Part shown: positions 15,678 to 24,634 of the stretch, in pieces | Layout: every line of letters begins with the position of its first letter | Numbering within the stretch: position 1 is the stretch's first letter | Notes under the pieces: generated by a model | Told to the model about the DNA's origin: nothing | Database searches by the model: none | What the model saw: the letters and a program-made list of their open reading frames with translations, nothing else | Made by a program: the position numbers and the translations under genes | Assembly: GCF_003259845.1 (NCBI RefSeq) | Contig: NZ_QLMJ01000014.1 | Coordinates: 218,084-282,083, forward strand | Reading direction: 5' to 3' | Source: Actinoplanes lutulentus | Lineage (GTDB): Bacteria > Actinomycetota > Actinomycetes > Mycobacteriales > Micromonosporaceae | Length of the DNA: 64,000 nt

Positions 15678-17107
15678 GACTGTCCTTTGCGGAGGGAGTT
15701 CCGGGCTTTGCGCGCGAGGCCGAGTCCGGCTTTGGCGGCGCGGAAGCCGAGCGAGCCGCTGAACGCGGCGATCTGGACCTTGGCGCGGCCGAGTTCGGCG
15801 TCCCGCTTCTCGAGTTCGGCCTCGAAGAAGCGGCTCCGTGCCTCGGCGTCGGCGAGCTGTCGGCGTAGGGCTTCGACCTGCTGTTCCCGCTCGCGGCGGG
15901 AGTCGGTGCCCGAAGGAGGGACAACGGCGGGCGTCGAGGAGAGACCGGCCGCCCCGGCGAGGACTTCGAGCAGCCGGGCCACATCGGTGACGGCCGGCCA
16001 GGGGTGGTCGTACCCGCCGGTGAACAGGGTGTTCGCGAACCGGGCGAGCGCGTCGGGCTGTTCCGGACGGTTCGGGTCGAGCACTGTGTAACGCTCGCCG
16101 TCGACGAGTACGTTCGCGGCGCCGGCCTTCGGCGCGGCTGTCATCCACCCGGTCAGCAGCCGTCGAAGAGCGGGCAGGTCGTGGCCGAGAGCCGCGGTGA
16201 GCAGCAACTCCTCCAGCAGCCGCCCGGTCGGGAGAAGATGTCCGGACCCTTCGACGATCGCGCCACCGCTGAGATGGCTGACCGGCGGGATCGGGACGGC
16301 GTTCGCCGGGCGGGTGGCGAGCTGGGCGACGGCGATCCAGGCCGGCGCCAGCTCGGCGCCGAGTCCGCGACGAACTGCCGCGGAGGCCAGGCGGCGCGGG
16401 TCACTCAGGACCGTTTTCTCTTGGTACGCGTCCGCGACCGCCGCCGAGGCGAGAGCGGCGAGCGCGTCCAGTGGTCCGTAACGCAGGGTCTCCGGGGTGA
16501 CCAGCAACGTGGGTTCGGTCTGCGACGGCCAAGCGGCGGCGACCCCGGAGACCTGCATTCCTTCGGCGCCGAGCGCGGCGGCGAGCCGGTCCGCGCGGCC
16601 CGGTGTCGTGCCGAACTCGCCAAGCGGCCGCCAGTCGGTGGTGCCCGGCGTGGTGGGTGTGCCGGTGTCGACGAGACGGTGCACGCCGAGTTCGTTCTCC
16701 ACGGTCAGCAGCAGGGTGCCGCCGGGGCGCAGGGCACGCTTCAGGGCGCGGACCGACTCGGTCCAGTCGAGCTGCGGGCCTTCGGGGGAGCAGAGCCGGC
16801 CGGTGCCGTCGAGAGCGACCACGGCGTCGAACTGATCCCCGCCGGTCAGCTTCGCGAGCGAGCCGCAGAGGACGGTGATGCCCAAGCCCTGCTCGGCGAG
16901 TGCTTCGGCGTCCGGCTGGGAACGGACCAGGCAGGTGACGGTGCGGCCGTCGGCGAGCGCTTCGAGCAGCGCGATGTCGTGCGGGCCGGCCACCAGGATC
17001 GCGGCGCCGGCTGGGAGCTTGGTGATCAGGTGCCGGTAGAGGAGCCCTCCGGCCGGTGGGTGCTCCTCGGCGTACTCCGGCATCTCGCCGCCGATCATCC
17101 GGATCAT
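15674..17107 (-). CDS. Methyltransferase-like protein with C-terminal coiled coil (cassette copy 1)
   Basis: 477 residues from ATG 17107, which overlaps the stop of the GT-like gene by 4 bp. Residues ~30-150 follow a Rossmann methyltransferase layout: ILVAGPHD, LVRSQPDAE, DAVVALDG, LRPGGTLLLTVEN. The usual SAM-binding GxGxG loop is replaced by VAGPHD. Residues ~230-390 form a domain I do not recognise. Then comes a coiled coil (REREQQVEALRRQLADAEAR) and a basic amphipathic tail (GFRAAKAGLGLARKARN) that may touch the membrane. A paralogue is at 31916-33796. Role probably in glycan assembly or modification; true methyltransferase activity is unproven. Confidence 0.6.
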   Translation of the reverse strand: MIRMIGGEMPEYAEEHPPAGGLLYRHLITKLPAGAAILVAGPHDIALLEALADGRTVTCLVRSQPDAEALAEQGLGITVLCGSLAKLTGGDQFDAVVALDGTGRLCSPEGPQLDWTESVRALKRALRPGGTLLLTVENELGVHRLVDTGTPTTPGTTDWRPLGEFGTTPGRADRLAAALGAEGMQVSGVAAAWPSQTEPTLLVTPETLRYGPLDALAALASAAVADAYQEKTVLSDPRRLASAAVRRGLGAELAPAWIAVAQLATRPANAVPIPPVSHLSGGAIVEGSGHLLPTGRLLEELLLTAALGHDLPALRRLLTGWMTAAPKAGAANVLVDGERYTVLDPNRPEQPDALARFANTLFTGGYDHPWPAVTDVARLLEVLAGAAGLSSTPAVVPPSGTDSRREREQQVEALRRQLADAEARSRFFEAELEKRDAELGRAKVQIAAFSGSLGFRAAKAGLGLARKARNSLRKGQS

Positions 17108-17934
17108 GCCGGCACCAGCTTCCGGTCGGCGTTGGTCCAGCCCAGGGTGGCTTTCAACTCGGCAGGGGAGGCCAGGAAGCCCCCGCCGAGCTCGGCCATC
17201 GCGGTGGCCCGTGCGGCCGCCAGCTCCGGGTGCGCGCCGTGCAGCTCGGGCCACTCCCGCCGGATGCGTTCGGCGGTCGCCAGGTCTTCCTTGGCGAGAC
17301 GCATCGGGTTGCCGTAGACAGCGGGCTCACACCCGGCCGCCACCCCGTAGAAGATCGCGCTGCTCAGCCGGTTGGAGGCCACCCGGCGGTGCGCGCGCAG
17401 CTCGGCCAGCTGTTTGTGCAGGAACCTGGTGTCGGTCTGGGTTCGCATGTAACCCCGGTAACCGTGGCAGATCACCCGGCCGGCCCGTTCGTAGGACGCC
17501 CGGATCCGGGCGTCCTGGTACTCGTGCCAGTACAGGCAGAACGTGATCGGCCCGTCCTCGGTCGACACGATCTCGTCGATCAGCCGCCGATGGTCACCGT
17601 CGACGTGCTGTCCCTCCCAGCCGTGGAACGGGTACCAGATGGTCCCTTCCCGTTGCGGTTCCTCTTCAGGCAGTTCAGAGGAGAGCAGATAGAGGAAGGG
17701 CGAGCCGATCACCGTGGCGAGCGGACGGCCCATCGAGACGGCCCGGCGCCGGGTGCGCTCGGACCACACGAAGATCGGCCGGCCGGGCGCGTACGGCGTA
17801 CCGGCGCCCAGCCCGTCCACCACGTTCCAGCCGTGCTGCAGGTACCCGTCGATCCGAGGAGGATCGGCCGGGTCGACACCGCAGTACTCGGCGAGCACGT
17901 GGGCGTGACCGTAGAAGTGATTACCGTGGTGCAC
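17104..17934 (-). CDS. GT-B-like putative glycosyltransferase (cassette copy 1)
   Basis: 276 residues from GTG 17934, with GGGAG seven bases upstream inside the end of pseC. No named family is certain. Features: YLQHGWN (about residue 32), YPFHGWEGQ (about 102), CLYWHEY, VICHGYRG, then SNRLSSAIFYGVAAG and VYGNPM near residue 210. The late S..SAI..G..AG..VYG pattern is like the nucleotide-binding half of capsule and sialic-acid-type glycosyltransferases, and the early HG resembles TagF/GT-B enzymes. Lying inside a pse operon, it could transfer Pse. The paralogue at 33796-34698 shares every motif and the same start position. Confidence 0.6.
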   Translation of the reverse strand: MHHGNHFYGHAHVLAEYCGVDPADPPRIDGYLQHGWNVVDGLGAGTPYAPGRPIFVWSERTRRRAVSMGRPLATVIGSPFLYLLSSELPEEEPQREGTIWYPFHGWEGQHVDGDHRRLIDEIVSTEDGPITFCLYWHEYQDARIRASYERAGRVICHGYRGYMRTQTDTRFLHKQLAELRAHRRVASNRLSSAIFYGVAAGCEPAVYGNPMRLAKEDLATAERIRREWPELHGAHPELAAARATAMAELGGGFLASPAELKATLGWTNADRKLVPA

Positions 17935-17937
17935 CCG

Positions 17938-19056
17938 CTAGCTCCCGAGGATGCCGCGCAGCGTTTCGACCACACGGTCCTGGTCGGCGTCGCTGAGGTC
18001 GGCGAAGAGGGGCAGGGAGAGCTCCTCGGCGTAGAAGGCCTCCGCGACCGGGCACATGCCCCGCCGGTAACCGAGGTCTTCGAAGACCGGGTGCCAGTAA
18101 ACCGGGATGTAGTTCACCTGCACACCGATGCCGGCCGCGCGCAGCCGATCGAAAACCTCGCGGCGCCGGCCGTCGAGGATCCGCACCGGATAGAGGTGCC
18201 GCATCGGGTCGGTGTCCGGCCGCTGGGCCGGAAGGCGCAGGCCGGGCACGTCGGCGAGCAGTTCGTCGTAACGCGCCGAGAGGTACGCGCGACGCGCCTT
18301 GAACTCCCCGAGTCGGCGCAACTGGGCGCTGCCGAGCGCGCAGAGCACATCCGGCAGGCGGTAGTTCAGGCCGAACTCGGGAACTTCGTACCACCAGGCG
18401 CCCTCGTCGGCGTGGCGGAGACCTTCCCGGACCACTCCCACAGTGCGGAAGGATTTCAGGCGCTTGATCAACTCCGGCCGGGTCGATGCGACCGCGCCGC
18501 CCTCACCGGTGGTGAAGTTCTTGGTCGGGAAGAACGAGAACGTGGTGAGGTCGGCGAGGGTGCCGACCGGCCGTCCCTTGTAGGTGGATCCGATCGAGTG
18601 CGCGGCGTCGCCGACCAGCAGCGCGCCGCTGCTCTCGCCGAGTTTGCGCAGCCGGTCGTAATCGGCCGGAACGCCGGCGTAGTCGACAGCGGCGATCACC
18701 TTGGTGCGCTCGGTGAGAGCTGCCTCCACGGCTGCCGGGTCGAGGTTCGCGGTGTCCTCCTCGACGTCGGCGAAGATCACCTTGGCGCCGAGCATCGCCG
18801 CGCCGGACGCCGTGGCGACGAACGTCATCGGCGTCGTGATCACCTCGTCGCCACTGGTCACCCCGGCTGCCGCGTACGCCGCGTGCAGCGCCGTGGTGCC
18901 GTTGGTGACAGTGACGCAGGGCGCTCCGGCGACCTTCTCCAGGTCGGCTTCGAACTCGGCGACGCGCGGCCCGGTGGTCAGCCAGTCGCTGCCCAGCGCC
19001 GCGACGACCGCCTCGACATCGGCGTCGTCGATCGACTGTCTTCCGTAGGGCAGCAT
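17938..19056 (-). CDS. pseC: PseC-like PLP-dependent aminotransferase
   Basis: 372 residues, DegT/DnrJ/EryC1 family. The PLP lysine lies in SFFPTKNFTTGEGG (about residue 184), and the N-terminal LPYGRQSIDDADVEAV is typical of PseC. It would convert the 4-keto product of PseB to UDP-4-amino-4,6-dideoxy-N-acetyl-beta-L-altrosamine. ATG 19056 overlaps the pseB stop by one base (TGATG). Confidence 0.9.
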   Translation of the reverse strand: MLPYGRQSIDDADVEAVVAALGSDWLTTGPRVAEFEADLEKVAGAPCVTVTNGTTALHAAYAAAGVTSGDEVITTPMTFVATASGAAMLGAKVIFADVEEDTANLDPAAVEAALTERTKVIAAVDYAGVPADYDRLRKLGESSGALLVGDAAHSIGSTYKGRPVGTLADLTTFSFFPTKNFTTGEGGAVASTRPELIKRLKSFRTVGVVREGLRHADEGAWWYEVPEFGLNYRLPDVLCALGSAQLRRLGEFKARRAYLSARYDELLADVPGLRLPAQRPDTDPMRHLYPVRILDGRRREVFDRLRAAGIGVQVNYIPVYWHPVFEDLGYRRGMCPVAEAFYAEELSLPLFADLSDADQDRVVETLRGILGS

Positions 19057-20036
19057 CAGTTCTCCGCGAGCAGGGCGCGCATGTCGTCGACCGAGAGCCA
19101 GAGGTCGTTGTTGTCGGACCGGTAGTTGAAGCCGTCCGGAACGAGCTCGCCACCCTCGGGCGACTCGTAACCCCAGCTCGCGGCGACCGGCTGGACCACG
19201 TAACGGTCCGCGAAGCGCAGCGTGCGACGGCTGTCGTCGGCGGCGATCATCTCTTCGTGCAGCTTCTCGCCGGGACGCATGCCCATCTCGTGGGTGGGTG
19301 CGTCCGGCGCGACGGCCTCGACCAGGTCGAGGATGCGCATGCTCGGGATCCGCGGGACGTAGAGCTCGCCGCCGCGCATCACGTCGAACGAGTCGACGAC
19401 GAACTTCACCGCCTGGTCCAGGCTGATCCAGAAGCGGGTCATCCGCTTGTCGGTGATCGGCAGGCTCTTGCCCTCGGCGGCGAGCTTGCGGAAGAACGGG
19501 ACGACCGAGCCGCGGCTGCCCATCACGTTGCCGTACCGGACCACGGCGAGCCGGGTCGGGTGGGTGGCGGCGTAGTGGTTGCCCGCGATCACGATCTTGT
19601 CGGCGGCCAGTTTGGTGGCGCCGTACAGGTTGATCGGGCTCGACGCCTTGTCGGTGGAGAGCGCGACGAGCTTCTTCACCTCGGCGTTGATGGCGGCGTC
19701 GATCACGTTCTGGGTGCCGTTGATGTTGGTGGCGACGAACTCAGAGGGGTTGTACTCCGCGGTGTCGACCTGCTTCAGCGCCGCCGCGTGCACGACGTAG
19801 TCGATGCCGTGCATGGCCCGGGCCAGACGGTCCCGGTCACGGATGTCGCCGATGAAGAACCGCAGGCGCGGGTCGTCGCCGAACATCTGGCGGACCTCGT
19901 ACTGCTTCAGCTCGTCGCGGGAGAACACCACGATGCGAGCCGGGTCGAGGTTGGTCAGCGCGTACTGCAGGAAGGCCTTGCCGAACGAACCGGTTGAGCC
20001 GGTGACAAGGATCGAGGAGCCGGCGATTTCAGACAC
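19056..20036 (-). CDS. pseB: PseB-like UDP-GlcNAc 4,6-dehydratase (5-inverting)
   Basis: 326 residues, extended SDR. The NAD-binding motif is TGSTGSFGKAF (about residue 12); the active site has the Lys-containing STDKAS and the YGATK Tyr/Lys pair. The SFGKAF and STDKASSPINLYG signatures are those of PseB/FlaA1, the first enzyme of pseudaminic acid synthesis. GTG 20036 has GGAG seven bases upstream. First gene of operon A; its promoter must lie in the 189-base region shared with the divergent acyl operon. Confidence 0.92.
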   Translation of the reverse strand: MSEIAGSSILVTGSTGSFGKAFLQYALTNLDPARIVVFSRDELKQYEVRQMFGDDPRLRFFIGDIRDRDRLARAMHGIDYVVHAAALKQVDTAEYNPSEFVATNINGTQNVIDAAINAEVKKLVALSTDKASSPINLYGATKLAADKIVIAGNHYAATHPTRLAVVRYGNVMGSRGSVVPFFRKLAAEGKSLPITDKRMTRFWISLDQAVKFVVDSFDVMRGGELYVPRIPSMRILDLVEAVAPDAPTHEMGMRPGEKLHEEMIAADDSRRTLRFADRYVVQPVAASWGYESPEGGELVPDGFNYRSDNNDLWLSVDDMRALLAEN

Positions 20037-20225
20037 GTTTTTTCTCCGGGGGATTCAGCGATAGGCCGGTACGAGCCGGAAGCATAACCAGAGGATCCCG
20101 CATTTCCAGGCGCGCGGAAAAACGCCAATGCGAGTTCATTTTCAGTTAATCCGGGATTGGTCGCGACGTCCGGACTGCTGCGGGAAGGTAGGACTCCTCT
20201 AACCATCCCCCATTGGAGACAACCC

Positions 20226-20468
20226 GTGAGTGAGCTGCAGAGACTACGCGACGCGTTCCGCACCGCGCTTGATCTTCCGGCGGACGCGCCCGTGGACGAC
20301 CTGCGCTACCAGGACAACGAGAAGTGGGATTCGCTCGCTCACATGTCGTTGGTCGCGGCGATCGAAGATGAATTCTCGGTAATGATTGACACCGACGATG
20401 TCATCAATATGTCCAGTTTTGATGAGGCAGTGCGAATCCTTGGTAAATACGGGGTTGACGTCAAGTGA
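20226..20468 (+). CDS. Acyl carrier protein
   Basis: 80 residues from GTG 20226, with GGAG eight bases upstream. The phosphopantetheine attachment site is WDSLAHMSLV (Ser about residue 39), and the protein is acidic and helical as expected. It begins operon C. The usual DSL motif is present, so it should be modified by a 4'-phosphopantetheinyl transferase. Neighbours suggest that it carries the acyl chain handled by the AMP-ligase and LuxE/LuxC-like enzymes. Confidence 0.85.
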   Translation: MSELQRLRDAFRTALDLPADAPVDDLRYQDNEKWDSLAHMSLVAAIEDEFSVMIDTDDVINMSSFDEAVRILGKYGVDVK

Positions 20469-21196
20469 GTGTCGCCCTGGTGACCGGGGCGTCGCGGGGC
20501 ATCGGGCGGGCCACCGCGCACCGTCTCGCCGAGCAGGGTTACGACCTTGTTCTGCACGGGCACGGCGAAGCGGGAGTGGCCGAGGCGGCCGAGTCGCTGG
20601 CCGCCAAGTTCGGTGTCACCGCGGTGTCCGCCGCCGGTGACATCGCCGACCCGCAGACCAGCAAAGCCCTCGTGCGCCTGGCGTTCGAGACCTTCAAGCG
20701 CCTCGACGCGCTCGTGATCAACGCGGGTACGCACGCGGCCGGGATGCTCGGCATGACCAGCGACGCCACCATCGAACGGCTCTTCGCGGTGAACGCGGCC
20801 GGTGCCGCGTACACGTTGCAGAACGCGGTCCGCCTGCTGGCCCGCGCGCAGAACGCGTCGGTCGTGCTGACCGCCTCGATCACCGGCACGCACGGTGTCG
20901 CCGGCCAGGCGGTCTACGCGGCGTCGAAGGCCGCCGTGGTCGGCCTCACCAAGTCGGCGGCCAAGGAGCTCGGTCCCAAGGGCGTACGCGTCAACGCGGT
21001 GGCACCCGGCTTCATCGCCACCGACATGCTCGACACCCTGGACGAGGCCGGCCGCACCGAGCGGATCGCCGGCACCGCCCTCGGCCGGCTCGGCACCGCC
21101 GAGGACGTCGCCGACGTGATCACCTTCCTCCTCTCCGACCAGGCCCGCTTCGTCACCGGACAGGTGATCGGAGTGGACGGGGGACTGACGCTGTGA
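20465..21196 (+). CDS. FabG-like short-chain dehydrogenase/reductase
   Basis: 243 residues. NAD(P) motif TGASRGIG (about residue 7), active-site Ser in LTASITG, YAASK (Tyr/Lys about residue 152), and C-terminal FVTGQVIGVDGG, as in 3-oxoacyl-ACP reductases. No ketosynthase gene is near, so it may act on a hydroxy or keto group of the acyl or sugar intermediate rather than in chain elongation. GTG 20465 overlaps the ACP stop. Confidence 0.85.
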   Translation: MSVALVTGASRGIGRATAHRLAEQGYDLVLHGHGEAGVAEAAESLAAKFGVTAVSAAGDIADPQTSKALVRLAFETFKRLDALVINAGTHAAGMLGMTSDATIERLFAVNAAGAAYTLQNAVRLLARAQNASVVLTASITGTHGVAGQAVYAASKAAVVGLTKSAAKELGPKGVRVNAVAPGFIATDMLDTLDEAGRTERIAGTALGRLGTAEDVADVITFLLSDQARFVTGQVIGVDGGLTL

Positions 21197-22416
21197 ACCT
21201 GCTGCACCCGGACGCCCGCGTCATCGACGCCGTCACCGGAGAGTCGCTCACGCCTTCGTTGATCGACCGCTTCGGTGAAGAGCTGGCGGACCAGAAACTG
21301 GTCTTCCTGCCGATGCCGACGACGATCGAGGCGATCGCGAAATACCTGGCCGCGCTGCGCCTGCACAAGCCGGTCGTGCTGCTCGACCCGGACGCCGACC
21401 ACGCCGAGCTGATCGCGCGGTACCAGGCCGACGAGGTGCACCCCGACCTGGCGCTGCTGCTCACCACGAGCGGCTCCACCGGCAATCCGAAACTGGTCCG
21501 GCTGTCCCGCTCGGCGGTGCTCGCCAACGCCGAGCAGGTCGCCGAGTCGCTCGGTGTGACCAGCGACGACGTGGCGATCACCACGCTGCCGCTGTTCTAC
21601 TCGTACGGGCTGTCGGTGCTGCACTCGCATCTGCTGCGGGGCGCGACAGTGGTGCTGGAGCGGACCGGGCTGATGCAGCGGGACTTCTGGACGGCCGTCG
21701 ACGCGTTCGAGGTCACGTCGCTGGCCTTCGTGCCGTACCAGTACGAGATGCTGCGGCGGCTTCGCTTCGATCCGGCCAAGCACCCGTCCGTGCGTACCCT
21801 CACCCAAGCCGGCGGCAGGCTGCGCGCCGAGCTGATCACCGAGTTCTCGCAGAAGATGGACGCCGCAGGCGGCCGGTTGTTCGTGATGTACGGACAGACC
21901 GAGGCCGCGCCGCGGATGGCCACGCTGCCGCCGGACCGGATCGCCGACAAGATCGGATCGGTCGGTCTCGCGATGCCCGGCGCGAGCTTCGCGATCGAGG
22001 ACGACGAGGTCGTCTACCGCGGCCCCAACGTCATGATGGGGTACGCGGAAAGCGGCACCGACCTGGCCGCCGGCGACCAGCTCGGTGGGGTTCTCCGCAC
22101 CGGTGACCTGGGCCGTCTCGACGACGAGGGCTTCCTCTTCATCACCGGCCGGCTCAAGCGGATGGGCAAGGTGTTCGGCGTCCGGATCAACCTGGACGAC
22201 GTCGAGCGCAACTTCCCGATCACCGCGGTGGCCGGCGACGACAAGCTGCACGTCTTCGCCGAGGACATCTCGGCGGACGATGCCCGGGCGCTGCGCACCA
22301 AGATCGCCGAATGGCTCGGCACCCACTTCTCCGGTGTCGACGTGCGGTCGATCGAGGCGCTGCCGCTGCTGCCGAACGGCAAGACCGACTATCGGGCGCT
22401 GGAGGCGTCGTTGTGA
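21193..22416 (+). CDS. Short acyl/amino-acid AMP-ligase
   Basis: 407 residues, shorter than the usual ~500-550 for ANL adenylating enzymes. The P-loop LTTSGSTGNPKLV is at about residue 95, followed by MYGQTEAAPRM (about 232), RTGDLGRLDDEGFLFITGR (about 300-318) and a C-terminal Lys in LPNGKTDYRALE. The shortening is in the N-terminal subdomain. It probably activates a carboxylic acid as an acyl-adenylate and loads it on the ACP of the operon. GTG 21193 overlaps the SDR stop. Confidence 0.83.
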   Translation: MNLLHPDARVIDAVTGESLTPSLIDRFGEELADQKLVFLPMPTTIEAIAKYLAALRLHKPVVLLDPDADHAELIARYQADEVHPDLALLLTTSGSTGNPKLVRLSRSAVLANAEQVAESLGVTSDDVAITTLPLFYSYGLSVLHSHLLRGATVVLERTGLMQRDFWTAVDAFEVTSLAFVPYQYEMLRRLRFDPAKHPSVRTLTQAGGRLRAELITEFSQKMDAAGGRLFVMYGQTEAAPRMATLPPDRIADKIGSVGLAMPGASFAIEDDEVVYRGPNVMMGYAESGTDLAAGDQLGGVLRTGDLGRLDDEGFLFITGRLKRMGKVFGVRINLDDVERNFPITAVAGDDKLHVFAEDISADDARALRTKIAEWLGTHFSGVDVRSIEALPLLPNGKTDYRALEASL

Positions 22417-23447
22417 GTGTCTTCACCCTGTCGCAGGCCGCCAAAGAGGAAGTCCTGCTGAAGGAGCTCTCCTCTCTTACCGCGCATCATCGGCTGAACT
22501 GCGAGCCCTATGACCGGATTCTCGCGGCCAGCGGTTACCAGGATGCGGCCTCGGTCGCTGACCTGCCGTGGCTCCCGGTCCGTCTCTTCAAGACTCTCGA
22601 GTTGAAGAGCATCCCGGACGACGAGGTCTTCAAAGTCTTGACCTCAAGTGGGACAACAGGCGACGTCAGCCGGATTTATCTGGACAAAGCTGCTGCCGCC
22701 GAACAGCAACGACGACTCGCCGCCACCGTGCAGACCATCCTCGGCCCCAAGCGCCTCCCGATGCTGCTCGTCGACACCAAGGCGATGCTGAAGGATCGGC
22801 GCTCCTTCAGCGCCCGTGGCGCCGGCGTGCTCGGCATGTCCACTTTCGGTCGTGACCACGTCTGGGCGCTTGATGGCGAAGGCCTCGTCGACCTGGACGC
22901 GATCCGCGGCTTCCTGGCCAAGCACGGCGACCAACCGTTCCTGATTTTCGGGTTCACCTTCCTGGTCTGGCTGCACCTGTACGAGGTCGCCCGGGACAAC
23001 GGGCTCGACCTCAGCAACGGCATCCTGATCCACTCCGGTGGCTGGAAGAAGCTGATCGACCAGGCCGTCTCGCCCGACGAGTTCCGGGCCCGGCTGGCCG
23101 GAGTCGGGCTGACCAACGTGCACAACTACTACGGCATGGTCGAACAAATCGGCACGATCTTCCTGGAAGGGCCCTCAGGTGGCTCGCTGTACTGCCCGGA
23201 CTTCGCGGACGTGGTGGTCCGTGACCCGGAGACCTGGGCGGAGCTTCCGCCCGGCAAACCGGGCCTACTGGAAGTGGTGAGCACGCTGCCGACCTCGTAC
23301 CCGGGGCACGTGCTGCTCACCGAGGACCTCGGCGTGGTGCACGGCATCGACGACGGGGACTGGCCAGGCAAGCGTTTCTCGGTGCTCGGCCGGCTGCCGC
23401 GTGCCGAGGCCCGGGGTTGTTCGGACACGTATCGGAGTGCGGCGTGA
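22413..23447 (+). CDS. LuxE-family acyl-protein synthetase
   Basis: 344 residues, the full length of the LuxE family. LTSSGTTGDVSRIYLD (about residue 72) is the adenylation loop; IHSGGWKK (about 211) and NYYGMVEQIGTIF (about 237) are LuxE signatures. LuxE adenylates a fatty acid and holds the acyl group on a Cys before passing it to LuxC. Coupled by GTGA overlaps to genes on both sides. No luxA or luxB gene is present, so light production is not implied. Confidence 0.85.
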   Translation: MSVFTLSQAAKEEVLLKELSSLTAHHRLNCEPYDRILAASGYQDAASVADLPWLPVRLFKTLELKSIPDDEVFKVLTSSGTTGDVSRIYLDKAAAAEQQRRLAATVQTILGPKRLPMLLVDTKAMLKDRRSFSARGAGVLGMSTFGRDHVWALDGEGLVDLDAIRGFLAKHGDQPFLIFGFTFLVWLHLYEVARDNGLDLSNGILIHSGGWKKLIDQAVSPDEFRARLAGVGLTNVHNYYGMVEQIGTIFLEGPSGGSLYCPDFADVVVRDPETWAELPPGKPGLLEVVSTLPTSYPGHVLLTEDLGVVHGIDDGDWPGKRFSVLGRLPRAEARGCSDTYRSAA

Positions 23448-24634
23448 GCGTCATCTTCAGGTTCGGCGCGGAGGGCGACCTCACCGCGCCCTCGGAGGAC
23501 CGGCTGGCCGTCGGCGACCCCCGGGTCGTCGACTTCCTCGGCCGGCTCGCGCGCAAGCTGCTGGCGCCGGCGGTCGCCCGCAAGCACCCTGAGCTGGGTT
23601 CGCTCGGCTACTTCCTGCGCCCGGCCGAACTGCACCGGGCGGTGTCCCGGATGCAGCGGGACGACGCGTTGGTCTTCCCCCGGGGCAACGTCTTCCATCT
23701 GCCACCGGCCAACGTGGACACCATCTTCGTGTACTCGTGGGCGCTGTCGGCGCTGGCCGGCAACCACAACGTCGTGCGGATCTCCTCGCGGTCGGCGGGT
23801 GCTGCCGAGGTCATCCTCGAAGCGCTCAACGCGGTTGCCGCCGAGGCCGATCCGATCATCGCGCGTACCCAGCGGATGGTCACCTACGGTTACGACGACG
23901 CGATTACCGGCGCGCTCAGCAAGTGGTGTGACCTGCGGGTCATCTGGGGTGGTGACGCCGCGGTGAACACGATCCGCAAGCTGCCGCTGCGGCCCTCCGC
24001 ACGGGACCTGACCTTCCCGGACCGCACGTCCTGGGCGATGCTGTCGACCGCCGGCTGGCGGGCCGCCGACCTGGTCGCGCGGCGCAACGCTGTGGTCGGG
24101 TTCGCCAACGACGCGTACTGGTTCGACCAGGCCGCCTGCTCCTCGCCGCGGACCGTGTTCCTGGTCGGTGGTGACGGTGACAGCGTGCGCGCCGAGTTCC
24201 TGTCGCTGCTGCTGGAAGTCGTCGACGCCCGCGGCTGGACGGTTGATCCGGCGATGGCGGTGGAGAAGCGGGTCAACGCGTACGAGCTGGCCGCGATCGG
24301 TGCGGCCGGGGCGCTGGACTTCCCGGACAACCGGGTGACCGCGCTGACCCTGACCGGGACGGATGCCGCACCCCGCCGGTGGATCGGCGCCGGCGCGTTC
24401 CCGTTCGCCGAGGCCGGGTCGCTGCTCGACCTGGTGCCGGCGATGAACCGGCAGGACCAGACCGTGAGCCACTTCGGGTTCACCCCGGCCGAGCTGCGGG
24501 AGTTCGGCACCGCGCTGGGCGGCCGTGGCGTGGACCGGATCGTGCCGTTCGGGCAGGCGCTGACGTTCGGTGCCATCTGGGACGGGTACGACCTGCCCAG
24601 CGAGTTCACCCGCCTGACGGTGCTCCAGCACTGA
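23444..24634 (+). CDS. LuxC-family acyl-CoA/acyl-protein reductase
   Basis: 396 residues, aldehyde-dehydrogenase-like. The N-terminal part contains FPRGNVFHLPPANVDT; the catalytic Cys is in QAACSSPRTVF (about residue 230). LuxC enzymes reduce an acyl thioester to an aldehyde with NADPH. Start is GTG 23444, fixed by overlap with luxE; TGATG overlap with the next gene. In this context the aldehyde may be made as part of a surface-glycan precursor, or reduced further by the operon's SDR. Confidence 0.85.
   Translation: MSVIFRFGAEGDLTAPSEDRLAVGDPRVVDFLGRLARKLLAPAVARKHPELGSLGYFLRPAELHRAVSRMQRDDALVFPRGNVFHLPPANVDTIFVYSWALSALAGNHNVVRISSRSAGAAEVILEALNAVAAEADPIIARTQRMVTYGYDDAITGALSKWCDLRVIWGGDAAVNTIRKLPLRPSARDLTFPDRTSWAMLSTAGWRAADLVARRNAVVGFANDAYWFDQAACSSPRTVFLVGGDGDSVRAEFLSLLLEVVDARGWTVDPAMAVEKRVNAYELAAIGAAGALDFPDNRVTALTLTGTDAAPRRWIGAGAFPFAEAGSLLDLVPAMNRQDQTVSHFGFTPAELREFGTALGGRGVDRIVPFGQALTFGAIWDGYDLPSEFTRLTVLQH

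Noticed and set aside
17056..19125. 689-codon open frame on the plus strand
   Set aside because: Antisense to the clearly coding GT-like gene and pseC; no recognisable domain.
20226..24634. Bioluminescence operon or polyketide/NRPS cluster
   Set aside because: luxA/luxB are absent, and there is no ketosynthase, acyltransferase, condensation or thioesterase domain; the enzymes fit acyl activation and reduction instead.
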